Positions 18,359 to 27,763 of a DNA stretch of 45,000 nt are shown piece by piece. The position numbers and the translations under genes are program-made. The notes beneath the pieces are model-generated. The model had not been told where the DNA came from. It saw only the letters and a program-made list of their open reading frames with translations, and did not search any database. Every line of letters begins with the position of its first letter. Position 1 is the first letter of the stretch. The DNA comes from Diplonema japonicum (lineage: Eukaryota; Euglenozoa; Diplonemea; Diplonemida; Diplonemidae): positions 1 through 45,000 of the forward strand of contig OZ025707.1 of the NCBI GenBank assembly GCA_964019335.1, written 5' to 3'.

Positions 18359-19471
18359 ATGAGCACCAGAACCGAGAGATACACGATGACCTCGAAGCTC
18401 GGGGAGGGGACCTACGGCGTGGTCTACAAGGTATGGTGCTTGTTGTGAGGTGTATCTGCAAACCACCACCACAGGGAAAGGACCTCGAGAAGGGGACGAC
18501 CGTTGCCTTGAAGAAGATCCGTCTCGAGATGCACGAGGAGGGGATGCCCAGCACCGCGCTGAGGGAGATTTCTGTTCTGAAGACGCTGCACCACGAGAAC
18601 ATCGTGAACCTGTTGGACGTTGTGAGCTCCAGCTCCAGGCTCTTGTTGGTGTTCGAGTTCTGCGACTATGACTTGAAGCAGATGATGAACGCGAACAAGT
18701 CGGCAGTCAAGGTGTGTTGGAGGGGAGAGAAAAAAAAAAAAAAAGAAAAGGAAAATCCAACATTTCATTTTACACAGGGGCGCAAGCTGAAGTCTTTCAT
18801 GTACCAGCTGCTGAAGGGACTTGCCTTCTGCCACTCGCACCGCATCATCCACCGTGACTTGAAGCCGCAGAACCTCCTCATCGTGGGTGACACTTTGAAG
18901 ATCGCTGACTTCGGTCTTGCACGTGCATTCCAGGTGTGTAGGAAACAAGGGAAAAAAAAAAAAAAAAAAAGAAAAAAAACCCACTCACCCCACAGATCCC
19001 GCTTCCTGCCTACACCCACGAAGTGGTGACCCTGTGGTACAGGGCTCCTGAGATCCTTCTCGGGGAGAAGAGGTACTCCACCGTTGTGGACAGTTGGAGC
19101 TGTGGGGCCATCATGTCTGAGATGGCGAACAGGACCCCCCTGTTCCCTGGTGACTGTGAGATCGACGAGCTCTTCCAGATCTTCAGGCTTCTCGGGACAC
19201 CTGACGAGAAGACGTGGCCTGGTGTGACCAGCCTCCCTGACTACAAGCCTGTGTTCCCGAAGTGGAACGGGAAGTCCCTCTCGTCCATCTGCAGAGACGT
19301 GGACTCTCTGGGCATCGACCTCATGGAGAAGATGCTGGCCTACAACCCCAACGAGAGGATCAACGCAGCCAAGGCTGTCAAGGTATGCTGGGTGGGAAGG
19401 GAATAACATGATTTATGAACAAAACACAGCACCCATGGTTCAAAGACCTGCACACCGCAAGCATGCCGTGA
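18359..19471 (+). CDS. Cyclin-dependent kinase with PSTALRE helix, copy C
   Basis: Same five-exon structure as copy B, shifted by 4081: exons 18359-18430, 18475-18711, 18778-18933, 18996-19382 and 19430-19471. As far as I can compare by eye, 14057-15391 and 18138-19472 are identical, introns and A runs included. The product is the same 297-aa kinase. Identity ends one base after the stop codon, so the two copies have different 3' flanks and may differ in mRNA stability. The leader is shared, but the region further upstream is the piggyBac element rather than a full module U. Confidence 0.92.
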
Positions 19472-19705
19472 GGTACAGGACATCTCGCCCTTAAATCCAC
19501 ATTAGAACACGAAGATGGTGCCAGTTGTTAATATTTTATTTAAATCTCTTTTTATTTATTTTTTACTTTATTGTCCCCCTCGCTAGAAGACTCTCTTTGT
19601 TCAACTACCACCGACGGCAGTTTTGCTGCGAATGTTGTTGCAGCTTTTTAGATATTTATATTATTACCGCAATGCTCACTAATTACACTTTCTCGAACAG
19701 GTGAA
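19472..19705. promoter_or_regulatory. Intergenic leader of the SARAF-like gene
   Basis: A T-rich stretch ending TTTCTCGAACAG at 19689-19700 precedes the start codon by five bases. It looks like a splice acceptor of a 5'UTR intron or a trans-splice site. No other element was recognised. Confidence 0.4.
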
Positions 19706-20840
19706 ATGAAGTTTCTTCTTGGACTGTGCATTGCAGGGCTCTGCAGTGCATGGGGGAGCGACAACAGCGATAAGGTACTTTTGAAAGATGTGCACACTTT
19801 AGTGCTCTACAATCGCCAGATGACCACAGGGAGGCGATCCTCACCTGTCGAGCAATTGAAGTGCATAGGCAGCGAGTGTCACTCAGTGGACGTGGACTAC
19901 ATGCAATGCGACAACATGGGGTACGCAGGGAGAAAGGACATCCAGTGGAAGTGTGCTGCCTACCCGGAAATGGATAAGCAATACACGTTGGCCTCTGTCA
20001 AAGTTGGGTGTGAGGGCTACCGTGACAAGAACGACCCTTATGTTCTGGAGGGGTCCTGCGGTGTGACATACTCCATCAAGAGAACGATGGCAGGCAACAA
20101 CCGCCCGCAGGGCTATTCCAACCAGGGCCACTCCAACCAGGGTCAGGGGGGCAGCTACTACGACTCAGGCCGCCAGCAAAGTTACCAGCAGTACTCCTCG
20201 TCGTCCTACAACCCTTATTCCGGGCAACCAAGCGGCTCGTCCACGGGCAGATGGGTCCTTTTCTTTATCATCGCTGCTGCTCTGGGCTATTTCATGTTCT
20301 TTAGAAACAACAACAACAACAACAACAACGGCGGTGGTGGAAGGGCTACAGGTACGGGATATGGTGGAGGTGGCTACGGTGGTGGAGGTGGTGGCGGTGG
20401 CCGCCCTGGCGGTGGTGGCGGCGGCGGCGGAGGTACTTCGACCAGTGGTTACGGAGGGTCTTACACTCAAACACAGAACCCCCCGCGGCCGCCTCAGCCC
20501 CCTCAGCAGCACGGCATGTTTGGGGGATGGGGCAACTTCCTGGGAGGCGCCGCACTCGGGTATATGATGGGCGGCACTGGGCAGAACTATGGGCAGAACT
20601 ATGGGTATCATATTCACACAAGTTACACACAGCAACAGGTACGGGGCAGCCCACCACGGCTATGGCGCGGGATACGGTGGAGGGATGGGTGGTGGGAACT
20701 ACGGATACGGTGGTGGCGGGTATGGTGGTGGTGGTGGCGGTGGTGGGAACAGTGGCGGTGGCACGCACACTGCAACAGGTATGCACGACAAGCACAGCAT
20801 GTCATTATATGCAGGTTTCGGCGGAACCGACAATCGCTGA
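19706..20840 (+). CDS. SARAF/TMEM66-family ER membrane protein
   Basis: I model three exons: 19706-20604, 20639-20778 and 20815-20840 (introns 34 and 36 nt, GT-AG), giving 354 aa. Reading straight through would replace the Gly-rich tail with Trp/Arg-rich nonsense, which supports the introns. Residues 1-16 form a signal peptide (MKFLLGLCIAGLCSAW). Residues 23-130 match the SARAF luminal domain: VLLKDVHTLVLYNRQMTTGR, the cysteine pattern around LKCIGSEC, QWKCAAYP, VGCEGY, and YVLEGSCGVTY. One membrane helix (WVLFFIIAAALGYFMFF) follows at about 183-199. The cytosolic part has Asn, Gly and Tyr-Gly repeats and ends ATGFGGTDNR, like the conserved C-terminus of the family. In animals this family restrains store-operated calcium entry; the role here is inferred from family only. 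Confidence 0.88.
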
Positions 20841-20940
20841 AAGCTGAGAACACGCGTGGTTCCCCTGGCACCTAACCCTGATCTGCTTTCCAACAGGCAG
20901 GATCCTATGTAGAAACCCCCCTCTCCCCTCTTTTTTTGAG

Positions 20941-20946
20941 AATAAA
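20941..20946 (+). promoter_or_regulatory. AATAAA polyadenylation-type signal
   Basis: AATAAA stands 100 nt after the SARAF-like stop codon and about 140 nt before the next start codon. Consistent with 3'-end formation, but not tested. Confidence 0.4.
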
Positions 20947-21083
20947 GGGTTATATAAAGTGACCTTCTTCACGTGACCATTCGACTAACCCCTTTTTTAT
21001 TTTGACGGCAGAGTGATTTTGGTGAGATCCCCGTTTCCTTTTTTTCTTTTTAAACCCACACGACAGGCGGGCAACAACAAACC

Positions 21084-22799
21084 ATGGCAAGGCCCCAGAA
21101 CCCTTCGTCTTCGCTGTATGTGGGCGACCTCGACACCGATGTGAGCGAGGCCATTCTGTTCGATGTTTTCAGAGATGTGGGCCCCGTGCTGTCCATCAGG
21201 GTGTGCAGGGATGCGACCACCAAGAAGTCTCTCGGCTACGCTTACGTGAACTTCCAAAACCCCCTCGATGCAGAGAGGGCCATCATGACGATGAACCACA
21301 CCAAGATCAAGGACAGGATGTGCAGAATCATGTGGTGCAGGAGGGACCCCAGCTTGAGGAAGAGTGGAAACGGAAACATCTTTATCAAGAACCTCGCAGG
21401 CGACATCGACAACAAGGCACTGCATGACACCTTCCAAGCGTTCGGCCCTATTCTCAGCTGCAAGGTTGTGACCGACCCAGAGGAGGGAAGCAAGGGTTAC
21501 GGGTTCGTTCACTTCGAGAAGGACGACTCTGCGGACAAGGCTGTCGAGAAGGTGAACGGCATGCTCCTGAACGGCCAGCAGGTGTACGTCGGCAAGTTCG
21601 AAAGAAAGGACAAGAAACTTCAGAACCTGACAGAGACTTTCACCAACTGCTACGTGAAACACTTCGACCCCAACATTGACGAGTCGAAGCTGAAGGAGTA
21701 CTTCAGCCAGTACGGGGAGATCCAATCCCTCTCGATCCAGGTCAACAACGACGGCGAGACAAGAGGTGTTGCGTACGTCAACTTCTCGCATCACGAGGAA
21801 GCCGAGAAGGCCGTTGAGGAGGCGAACGACACGGACCCCGAGGGGATTGTACAGGAGGGCAAGAAGCTTGTCGTCTCGAGGCATCAGAAGAAGACAGAGA
21901 GGGACCACAACAAGAAACAGCACATCAAAGAAAAGCAGCAGGCGTTCCTGAAGTACACGAACCTGTACGTGAAGAACCTTGACGACACGGTTACAGGCGA
22001 CACCTTGAAGGACGCCTTCTGCGAGTTCGGTAAGGTCATGTCGTGCAGGGTGATGTCGCACTCCGACACCAGCGTGTCGAAGGGCTTCGGGTTTGTGTCC
22101 TTCCAGGACGCTGATGCCGCAAAGACTGCGATGAACCAAATGAACGGCAGGATGCTGTCAGGGAAGCCTCTCTACGTCACGCTTGCGCAGAAGAAGGACG
22201 CGAGGAAGGCACAGCTCGAAACACTTTACAGGAACGGGAGGGGCATGGGCATGATGGGCGGTGGCAACCCCCCCGGCATGATGGGGATGGGCCAACAAAT
22301 GTCACCCTTCCCCATGGGGTTCACAGGAGGGGTTCCCGGGTTTGGCGCGCCACCCAGGGCACCCTTTGCTGGTGGGTACAACGGAATGGGACAGCCCATG
22401 CCGAAGGGGATGAGGGGGGTACCGCCTGGTCCTAGGCCTTCTTTCCCCCCGAACATGATGGGTGCAGGCCGGCCCCCAATGGGGGCAAGGCCAATGCCAA
22501 TGCCAATGCAAAGGCCGCCTATGGGGATGGGGATGGGGATGCCCCCCGCACCGCAGCAGTCTTCCGCAGACGTCGACCCCGCCACGCTTGCAACAATGAA
22601 CGAGGAAGGACAGAAGAATCTTCTTGGGGAGAAGCTTTTCGCCAAGATTCAGGCGTCTGAGCCGACACATGCTGCTAAGATTACAGGCATGCTGCTTGAG
22701 ATGGACAACGCGGAGATTCTCAATTTGTTGGACTCCCCTGGCCTTCTCCACCAGAAGGTTGCCGAGGCCATGGCGGTGTTGCGCAACCACGGTAACTAG
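21084..22799 (+). CDS. PABP: Poly(A)-binding protein, cytoplasmic type (PABPC)
   Basis: A single intronless frame of 571 aa with the full domain order. There are four RRMs: about 12-88 with LYVGDLDTDV and GYAYVNF; 98-176 with IFIKNL and GYGFVHF; 190-270 with CYVKHF and GVAYVNF; and 293-370 with LYVKNLDDTV and GFGFVSF. A Met/Pro/Gly-rich linker follows at about 385-490, then a C-terminal MLLE domain at about 505-568 (LGEKLFAKIQ, ITGMLLEMDNAEILNLL). It binds mRNA poly(A) tails and links them to translation initiation and decay factors that carry PAM2 motifs. RRM3 is less canonical than the others. The start lies in the context AACAAACCATGG and is preceded by a pyrimidine stretch and CACGACAG (21058-21065), a possible acceptor. 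The length is slightly short of animal proteins (about 630 aa) because of the linker. Confidence 0.97.
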   Translation: MARPQNPSSSLYVGDLDTDVSEAILFDVFRDVGPVLSIRVCRDATTKKSLGYAYVNFQNPLDAERAIMTMNHTKIKDRMCRIMWCRRDPSLRKSGNGNIFIKNLAGDIDNKALHDTFQAFGPILSCKVVTDPEEGSKGYGFVHFEKDDSADKAVEKVNGMLLNGQQVYVGKFERKDKKLQNLTETFTNCYVKHFDPNIDESKLKEYFSQYGEIQSLSIQVNNDGETRGVAYVNFSHHEEAEKAVEEANDTDPEGIVQEGKKLVVSRHQKKTERDHNKKQHIKEKQQAFLKYTNLYVKNLDDTVTGDTLKDAFCEFGKVMSCRVMSHSDTSVSKGFGFVSFQDADAAKTAMNQMNGRMLSGKPLYVTLAQKKDARKAQLETLYRNGRGMGMMGGGNPPGMMGMGQQMSPFPMGFTGGVPGFGAPPRAPFAGGYNGMGQPMPKGMRGVPPGPRPSFPPNMMGAGRPPMGARPMPMPMQRPPMGMGMGMPPAPQQSSADVDPATLATMNEEGQKNLLGEKLFAKIQASEPTHAAKITGMLLEMDNAEILNLLDSPGLLHQKVAEAMAVLRNHGN

Positions 22800-23583
22800 A
22801 ACTTTGAAGAAAAAAAAAAAAAAAAAAAAAAGAGAAACAAAAACGGTATTTTTAAATACGACGACAGTGATGAGTAGGGGGGGGTTTTTTTTTCTTTTGG
22901 TCCCTTCTGTTTTCTTTCCTTTTTTTTTATTGCTACACCATTTGTTTTTATTTTATTTTTTTTTTCTTTAAAAGCTTTTCTTCCCCACCCACGCCCCATC
23001 TGTGCATCGCACTCTTCTCCCCCTTTTAATTTTTTATCTGCTTTATGAGTACCCCCCCCGCCTGTCCCGTTTGTCCCCATGCATTTCTTTTTTTTTTTAA
23101 ACTCATCACGGCCCTGAGGTGACCGGGAGCAAAAAAAAATTCTTTTTTTCCAAAGAAGGAGGGGGGGGGGGGGGGGAAGAAGTTCGGATATGTTTTAAGA
23201 TGCTCCTCAAAATGTTGTTTTACTTCTCTTTGTGCCACCCCCCTTTTATTTTCTTTCCTTCTTTTCTTTTTTTTTTTCTTATTCCCTTTCTCTCTTTAGA
23301 AAACACCATTGGGGTGGTGATTTCTTGCAGGTTTTTTTTATCTTAGCTCGGAAAAAAAAAAAGCTCGCTGTTCTGAGGGTGTTGCAGAACGTGGGCAAAT
23401 AAAAAAAATTAAAAAAAAAGAGGATTCTTGCCCCACTGCGAAAAGTTTCTTCTCCAAAAAAAAAAAAAAAAAAAAAAAAGAAAACTATCCCAACTCCCTC
23501 TCTTGGCCGCCTTGGGATAAGGAAAAAAAAAAAAAGAAAAAAAAAACTAAAGGAGGAAACTATTCGTTTTTTTTAAAAAAAAA

Positions 23584-23645
<62 letters not shown>

Positions 23646-23876
23646 ACTCCCTCCCTTCATCCCTCTCTATGATTTCTTTCCATTTCCCTTTTTTCCCATC
23701 AAAAAATTAAAAAAAAGACCTCACACCCCCTCAATTTCGAACTTGCCTCGTGGCCCCTGATCCTTCCCTTCTCCCCCCCCTTTTTTCTCACGCTTTGCTT
23801 TGTCAGCGTTACATAGCTTTGGGCTTCCTTTTGTTTTTAAAAGAAAGGGGAAAAGAAAGCACCAAGGGTGGTGAGA

Positions 23877-23922
<46 letters not shown>

Positions 23923-24404
23923 GTAAAAATTAGAAAAAAAACAAGAAAATAGTACTTAAAAAAAAAACCAATAGTTTCCTTCCTTTTTTTATCCGTTTTT
24001 TTTTTCTAGGGGCGTTTTTTTACCCCCCCCCCCAATTTTAAATACCCTTTGTTCTTTCCATTTTTTTCTCTCTCTGTCTCTTCCAATTTCCTCAGCTACC
24101 TACAAGTTTTGAAAAACAGATTCCTTCTGTACCTGAAGAAAGGGCCAGAAGGCACAATAGTTTTACTGCCAAAATGAGCGGTCAGGAAAGACTGAAGGGG
24201 AAAACTTCCGCAAGATTTCTTGTATTTTTTTTTCTTTTTGACATTCTGTCAATTTCCCCCCTTTTTTTCTTGCAATTGTTGTCTCGGGTCCTCCTTCTGC
24301 TTGTCAAGCATAAAGGTTTCACACTGATATCAGGGCCTGGAAAAAAAAAAGAAAAAAATAAAAAAAAAAACCCCTATCTTCTTCTTCTCCAGAGTTAACA
24401 CGGC

Positions 24405-24442
<38 letters not shown>

Positions 24443-24731
24443 AAAAAACTACAAGTTGAGAAGAAATATTTAAAAAAAAAAAAATGCACAAACATAAAAA
24501 AAAAACCAAAAAAAAAAACCAAAGACGACAAAAAAAAAAAAAAAAAAAAAAAGTAACCACCCTCTTCCATTTTTTTTTTCCCACCAAACCCCATCCCCCC
24601 CGCCCTCCCACATTCCTGTCCCACTTCCCGCCCGTTCCCCCCCCCCCCCTTCATTTATTTTCTTTTCTTTTTTTATTTTTACACCGTTGCCAACAATAGG
24701 GGACTTCGGGGCGAAACTTCTTCTTTTTTTC
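22800..24731. other. Low-complexity intergenic region
   Basis: Dominated by A, T and C runs, with a G run at 23160-23176. A short open frame at 24174-24398 begins MSGQERLKGKTSARF and then runs into T-rich sequence. The first 16 codons look coding-like and are followed by a donor-like GTATTT, but no second exon is convincing. I see no RNA gene in this stretch apart from the 5S gene at its right end. Confidence 0.55.
23585..23644 (+). repeat. (CA)n microsatellite
   Basis: About 29 uninterrupted CA dinucleotides. Confidence 0.97.
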
Positions 24732-24850
24732 GGATACGGCCATACTCTGGTGAATGCACCCTATCCCGCCTGATTTGGGAAGTTAAGCACCAGCAGGCCA
24801 GGTTAGTACTGCGGTGAGTGATCACGTGGGAAGCCCTGGTGCTGTATCCT
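24732..24850 (+). rRNA. 5S ribosomal RNA
   Basis: A 119-nt segment with the conserved eukaryotic 5S features: start GGATACGGCCATACTC, TGATTTGGGAAGTTAAGCA (helix II/loop B and A-box region), CAGGTTAGTACT (C-box region), GTGGGAAGCCCTGGTGCTG, and the terminal stem GGATAC pairing with GTATCC. A transcription-ending T run is not directly at the 3' end (TCAAAAAAG follows); the first T run is at 24896-24905. It stands alone, not in a visible tandem array, 135 bp before the next protein start. 5S RNA joins the large ribosomal subunit and is made by RNA polymerase III. Confidence 0.95.
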
Positions 24851-24984
24851 CAAAAAAGTGGGCCGTTGCTAACCACTTCGTTCCTATCATGGTTAATTTT
24901 TTTTTTCTCCAACAGGGTCTGGGAGAGCATGCTTTGCATGGTTTGAGTGCGAAAAAAAAAAAAAAAGAAAAAAAAAAAAAAACT

Positions 24985-25977
24985 ATGTCTAATGTTAAAC
25001 TACATACAATAGAAAGCAGGGTCCTCGAGATACCAGTGGACAGCAGTGTAACATGCATACGCGATCTCACAAGGATGCTTGTTTCCGACTATGGGTACGA
25101 AGCTGGTGTCCGAATAGTGCACAATGGGAAGGTCATGCAAATGCACGAAAAAATTATAGACATCCAAAGCTCAAAGCACAAGGCTGTGGTCACTGGCCAG
25201 GTCAGGGAAGATGTGTACCAACCAGCTGCAGGCGAAGAGGAACTCTTAGCGGGCGTCCTAATGGAAGTGAGCGAAGGCGAGACCCACCTTGAAAAACTTC
25301 TCAGAGCTTTCCCGGAATTCGAGAACATAAGACAGAGCATCCTAAGACGGACCGCAAGCATGGAAACCGCAATGCGTGCAATCCAGCGTACCCACCCCGA
25401 CATCCTTGCCGCCATCGATGATGATCAAACAGGTTTTCTTGACATTCTCAAATACGGGTTACCGCAGGTCGACGACTCTACCCCTGACATGACGGATCTG
25501 GACCACGGACCGCATCTCGAGGAGGCTGCACTGTGTGCTGTGCTGCAGGACATCCTTGGTGGGCAGACGGAGCTGGAGGTCTTCATGGCAGGCATTATGC
25601 CCTCTATACAGCACTTGGTGAACAACTTCAGAGACGGAGACCTTACATTAGAAGAGCTTGCGGCCACTGTCGTGACATTGCATGGCGAGGTGCACCCTCT
25701 TATCGAGCAGTGTGGGGAAGACGTCTTCATGGCGTGCTTGCAGAACGGCCCTCCGCAGGAATGCTCGCAGCGAGACATCGAGGCAGAGGTGGACCTAGGT
25801 GGCGGGGAAGGGCAAGAGCTCCTCCAGCCCTCCGCGGCCTACACACCCCAGCTCCCTCCACAGGAGGACGTTGCAACCCTCATCTCGGCTACCGGTGTGA
25901 GCCACAACGAAGCAGTCCAAGCCCTGCTTGCATGTGAGGGCGACATCGAAGCGGCAGCTGCCCTTCTCCTCGACTAA
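24985..25977 (+). CDS. Rad23-like ubiquitin receptor (UBL, two XPC-binding-like helical repeats, UBA)
   Basis: Product 330 aa. I take ATG 24985 because upstream codons in the same frame overlap the 5S gene and an A run. Residues 1-75 look like a ubiquitin-like fold (VLEIPVDSSVTCIRDLTRML, VRIVHNGKVM). Residues about 103-155 match the STI1/XPC-binding pattern of Rad23 (FPEFENIRQSILRR, HPDILAAIDDDQTGFLDIL). A second, weaker repeat of the same kind appears at about 195-255 (FMAGIMPSIQHL, HPLIEQCGEDVFMACLQNG). The C-terminal 40 residues are a UBA domain (DVATLISATGVSHNEAVQAL, then EGDIEAAAALLLD). Rad23 proteins carry ubiquitinated cargo to the proteasome and bind XPC in nucleotide excision repair. 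The usual internal first UBA is not seen. A Dsk2/ubiquilin-type protein is the alternative. TTTTTTCTCCAACAG at 24901-24915 is a possible acceptor. Confidence 0.8.
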   Translation: MSNVKLHTIESRVLEIPVDSSVTCIRDLTRMLVSDYGYEAGVRIVHNGKVMQMHEKIIDIQSSKHKAVVTGQVREDVYQPAAGEEELLAGVLMEVSEGETHLEKLLRAFPEFENIRQSILRRTASMETAMRAIQRTHPDILAAIDDDQTGFLDILKYGLPQVDDSTPDMTDLDHGPHLEEAALCAVLQDILGGQTELEVFMAGIMPSIQHLVNNFRDGDLTLEELAATVVTLHGEVHPLIEQCGEDVFMACLQNGPPQECSQRDIEAEVDLGGGEGQELLQPSAAYTPQLPPQEDVATLISATGVSHNEAVQALLACEGDIEAAAALLLD

Positions 25978-26081
25978 ATTATTTTTCTTCTTTTTGTTTT
26001 TTCTTCTCGGTTTTACTTGTTATTTTTTTTTCTTTCTTTCCCTTTCAACACCATTTCAGCTACCTGCACAACAACAACAAC

Positions 26082-26500
26082 ATGCACCCACCTGCTACAA
26101 CCCTCACAAAAGAGGAGGGGAGGGTCGCCTTGGTCGGCGCTGTTTCAAAAGGGGACCTTGAGGAGATGAGGGAACTTGTTCTGGAGCGGGGTGTTGACCT
26201 GGTGCAACAGGCAGCGATGGTTTCACAGCCCTGCACTATGCAGCTCGCGAAAACAACTGTGTCGAGGTTGTGGCTGCTCTCGTCTCTTCTTACCACCAGG
26301 ACCCTGGTGTGAAAAGCAACGATGGTTGGACACCTGTTCATGAAGCATCACTGAACGGCCACCTCGAGACAGTTAAATATCTCGTCGAATCTCTCGGTCA
26401 AGACGCAGGTGTTAAAAGCTACGACGGTAGGACACCGGTTCATCGAGCGGCACTGAACGGCCAGCTGGAGACAGTTAAATATCTTGTTGAAACTTGTACT
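26082..26500 (+). pseudogene. Truncated, frameshifted ankyrin-repeat gene copy
   Basis: Starts MHPPATTLTKEEGRVALVGA, matching the start of the ankyrin genes at 30266 and 36256 after a few changed residues. One C is missing near 26199 (GTTGACCTGG versus GTTGACCCTGG in the intact copies), which shifts the frame. Ankyrin codons resume in another frame from about 26216 and continue to about 26496 with repeats closest to those of the 36256 gene. Unrelated sequence follows (TGTACTGTACTGTACTTTA). A short (CAA)n leader, CTACCTGCACAACAACAACA, precedes the ATG as in the intact genes. It lies about 100 bp after the UBL/UBA gene. Confidence 0.85.
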
Positions 26501-26921
26501 GTACTGTACTTTATTGGCTGCTCCCCGTGGCCAATAAGGTTCCTACAGGGAGTCAACGGGGCTGTCTTCCCTTATTACACACCTCGCCCCCCACACACAA
26601 AAAAAAAAAAAAGAAAGAATATTGTAATAGTTGTTTGCTGGTGACCGGTGAACGGTGCTGGTGGTGTTGGCTGAGCGGGCTGGTTTGGCTGATTGGTTGA
26701 ATTGAATTGATTTGAGTTGAATTGAGTTGAGTTGTCTGCTGGTGAGTGGTGATTGGTGCTGGTGAGTGGTGATTGGTGGTGTTGGTAGTGTTGGTTGAGC
26801 TGGTTGGTTTGGCTGATTGCAACAATTGAACAGAAGTGTTGGAAAACGCTAGATCCCTCCCTCCTTCCTTACCTTCCTCTTTCATTCCTTCCCTTCCTTC
26901 CTATTCTACTGCTGCATTTCC

Positions 26922-26955
<34 letters not shown>

Positions 26956-26985
26956 TTATTCTCGTCTTCTTCCGCCACTGTCAGT
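26501..26985. other. Intergenic, simple repeats
   Basis: Contains imperfect TTGAATTGA and GGTGAGTGGTGATTGGTG tandem words (26690-26790), a small inverted repeat TATTGGC/GCCAATA near 26512-26536, and a (CAT)n run at 26923-26955. No gene seen. Confidence 0.6.
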
Positions 26986-27763
26986 ATGAACGTCAACCTC
27001 ATACTGGACAAGCTGGAGAGCTTGAAGGGAGGGTCCCTCACGGTGGAGGTGAGGACCCAGATATATCGGATGATCAACCTGATCACCGATATGATGGTGG
27101 CGGAGGTGGGGCAGGGGCCGGCCCTGCAGGTGTCTACACCGGCGCGGAGGACGCAGCCGGAGCCGCAGCAGCCGCCCGTGCCGACGCCGTGGCCATGGAG
27201 GACGCCGCGAAGGGCTCCACGGACCCCCGGGAAGCCGACGAAGCAGCCCCAGGCCGGGGGGGGTGGGGGGAAGTGGAGCGAGGTGGTCCGCCACGGCCGC
27301 CCCACCCCAGAAGGAGCGGCAGGGGAGCCTGCGAGGGAGGCGTGACTGGTCCCGGGTGACTGGTTGCTTCCAGTGCTGGAGGAGGCAGGGGACGAGGGGG
27401 TACTGCTGGTGCCCGAAGGGGGAGAGGCCGAGGCCTACGACGCCGCCGCGGACAGCTGCGCGGACAGGATGTTGGAGAGCAGCAACGGCACATGGGTCCT
27501 GCTGACGCGGAGGAGGGTCAAGGCCCTCAACGGAGGGCTGCCACACGCCCATGAAAACGTGAGGATGGCGGTGCCAGTGGGCCTGAAGGCACCGAAGACA
27601 CTATTCGTGACAGTGTTGGGGAAGTTCCCTGAAGGGGGACTCCTGACGGGGGTGCAGCAGCCGCAGCTTCGGAGCGGTCGCCGGAGACGGCCTGTCAGGC
27701 GGAGAAGAAGGTCCACACGCACGAGTGGCCCGAGAAGAGCGGGGAGGCGGCGACGGAGAGCTG
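26986..27763 (+). pseudogene. GC-rich open frame of unknown family, interrupted by TGA and joined to a subtilisin fragment
   Basis: ATG 26986 opens a 119-codon frame: a helical start MNVNLILDKLESLKGGSLTV, then a Pro/Arg-rich tract and KWSEVVRHGRPTPEG, ending at TGA 27343-27345. The same frame continues at once for about 130 further codons (LLPVLEEAGDEGVLLVPEGG, TWVLLTRRRVKALNGGL, KTLFVTVLGKFPEGG) with strongly G/C-ending codons. After about 27660 a different frame looks more protein-like (ACQAEKKVHTHEWPEKSGEA), suggesting a frameshift. At 27764 it joins the copied 3' half of the subtilisin gene. I do not recognise the family. A gag-like or ORF1-like protein of a retroelement is one possibility, a decayed host gene another. 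Confidence 0.45.

Noticed and set aside
20605-20875. Unspliced Trp/Arg-rich tail of the SARAF-like protein
   Set aside because: Splicing a 34-nt GT-AG intron restores a Tyr-Gly/Gly-rich tail ending in the family-like GFGGTDNR; the unspliced tail is an artefact of frame change.
21242-22790. Antisense and shifted frames inside the poly(A)-binding protein gene
   Set aside because: The plus-strand frame has four RRMs and an MLLE domain over its full length.
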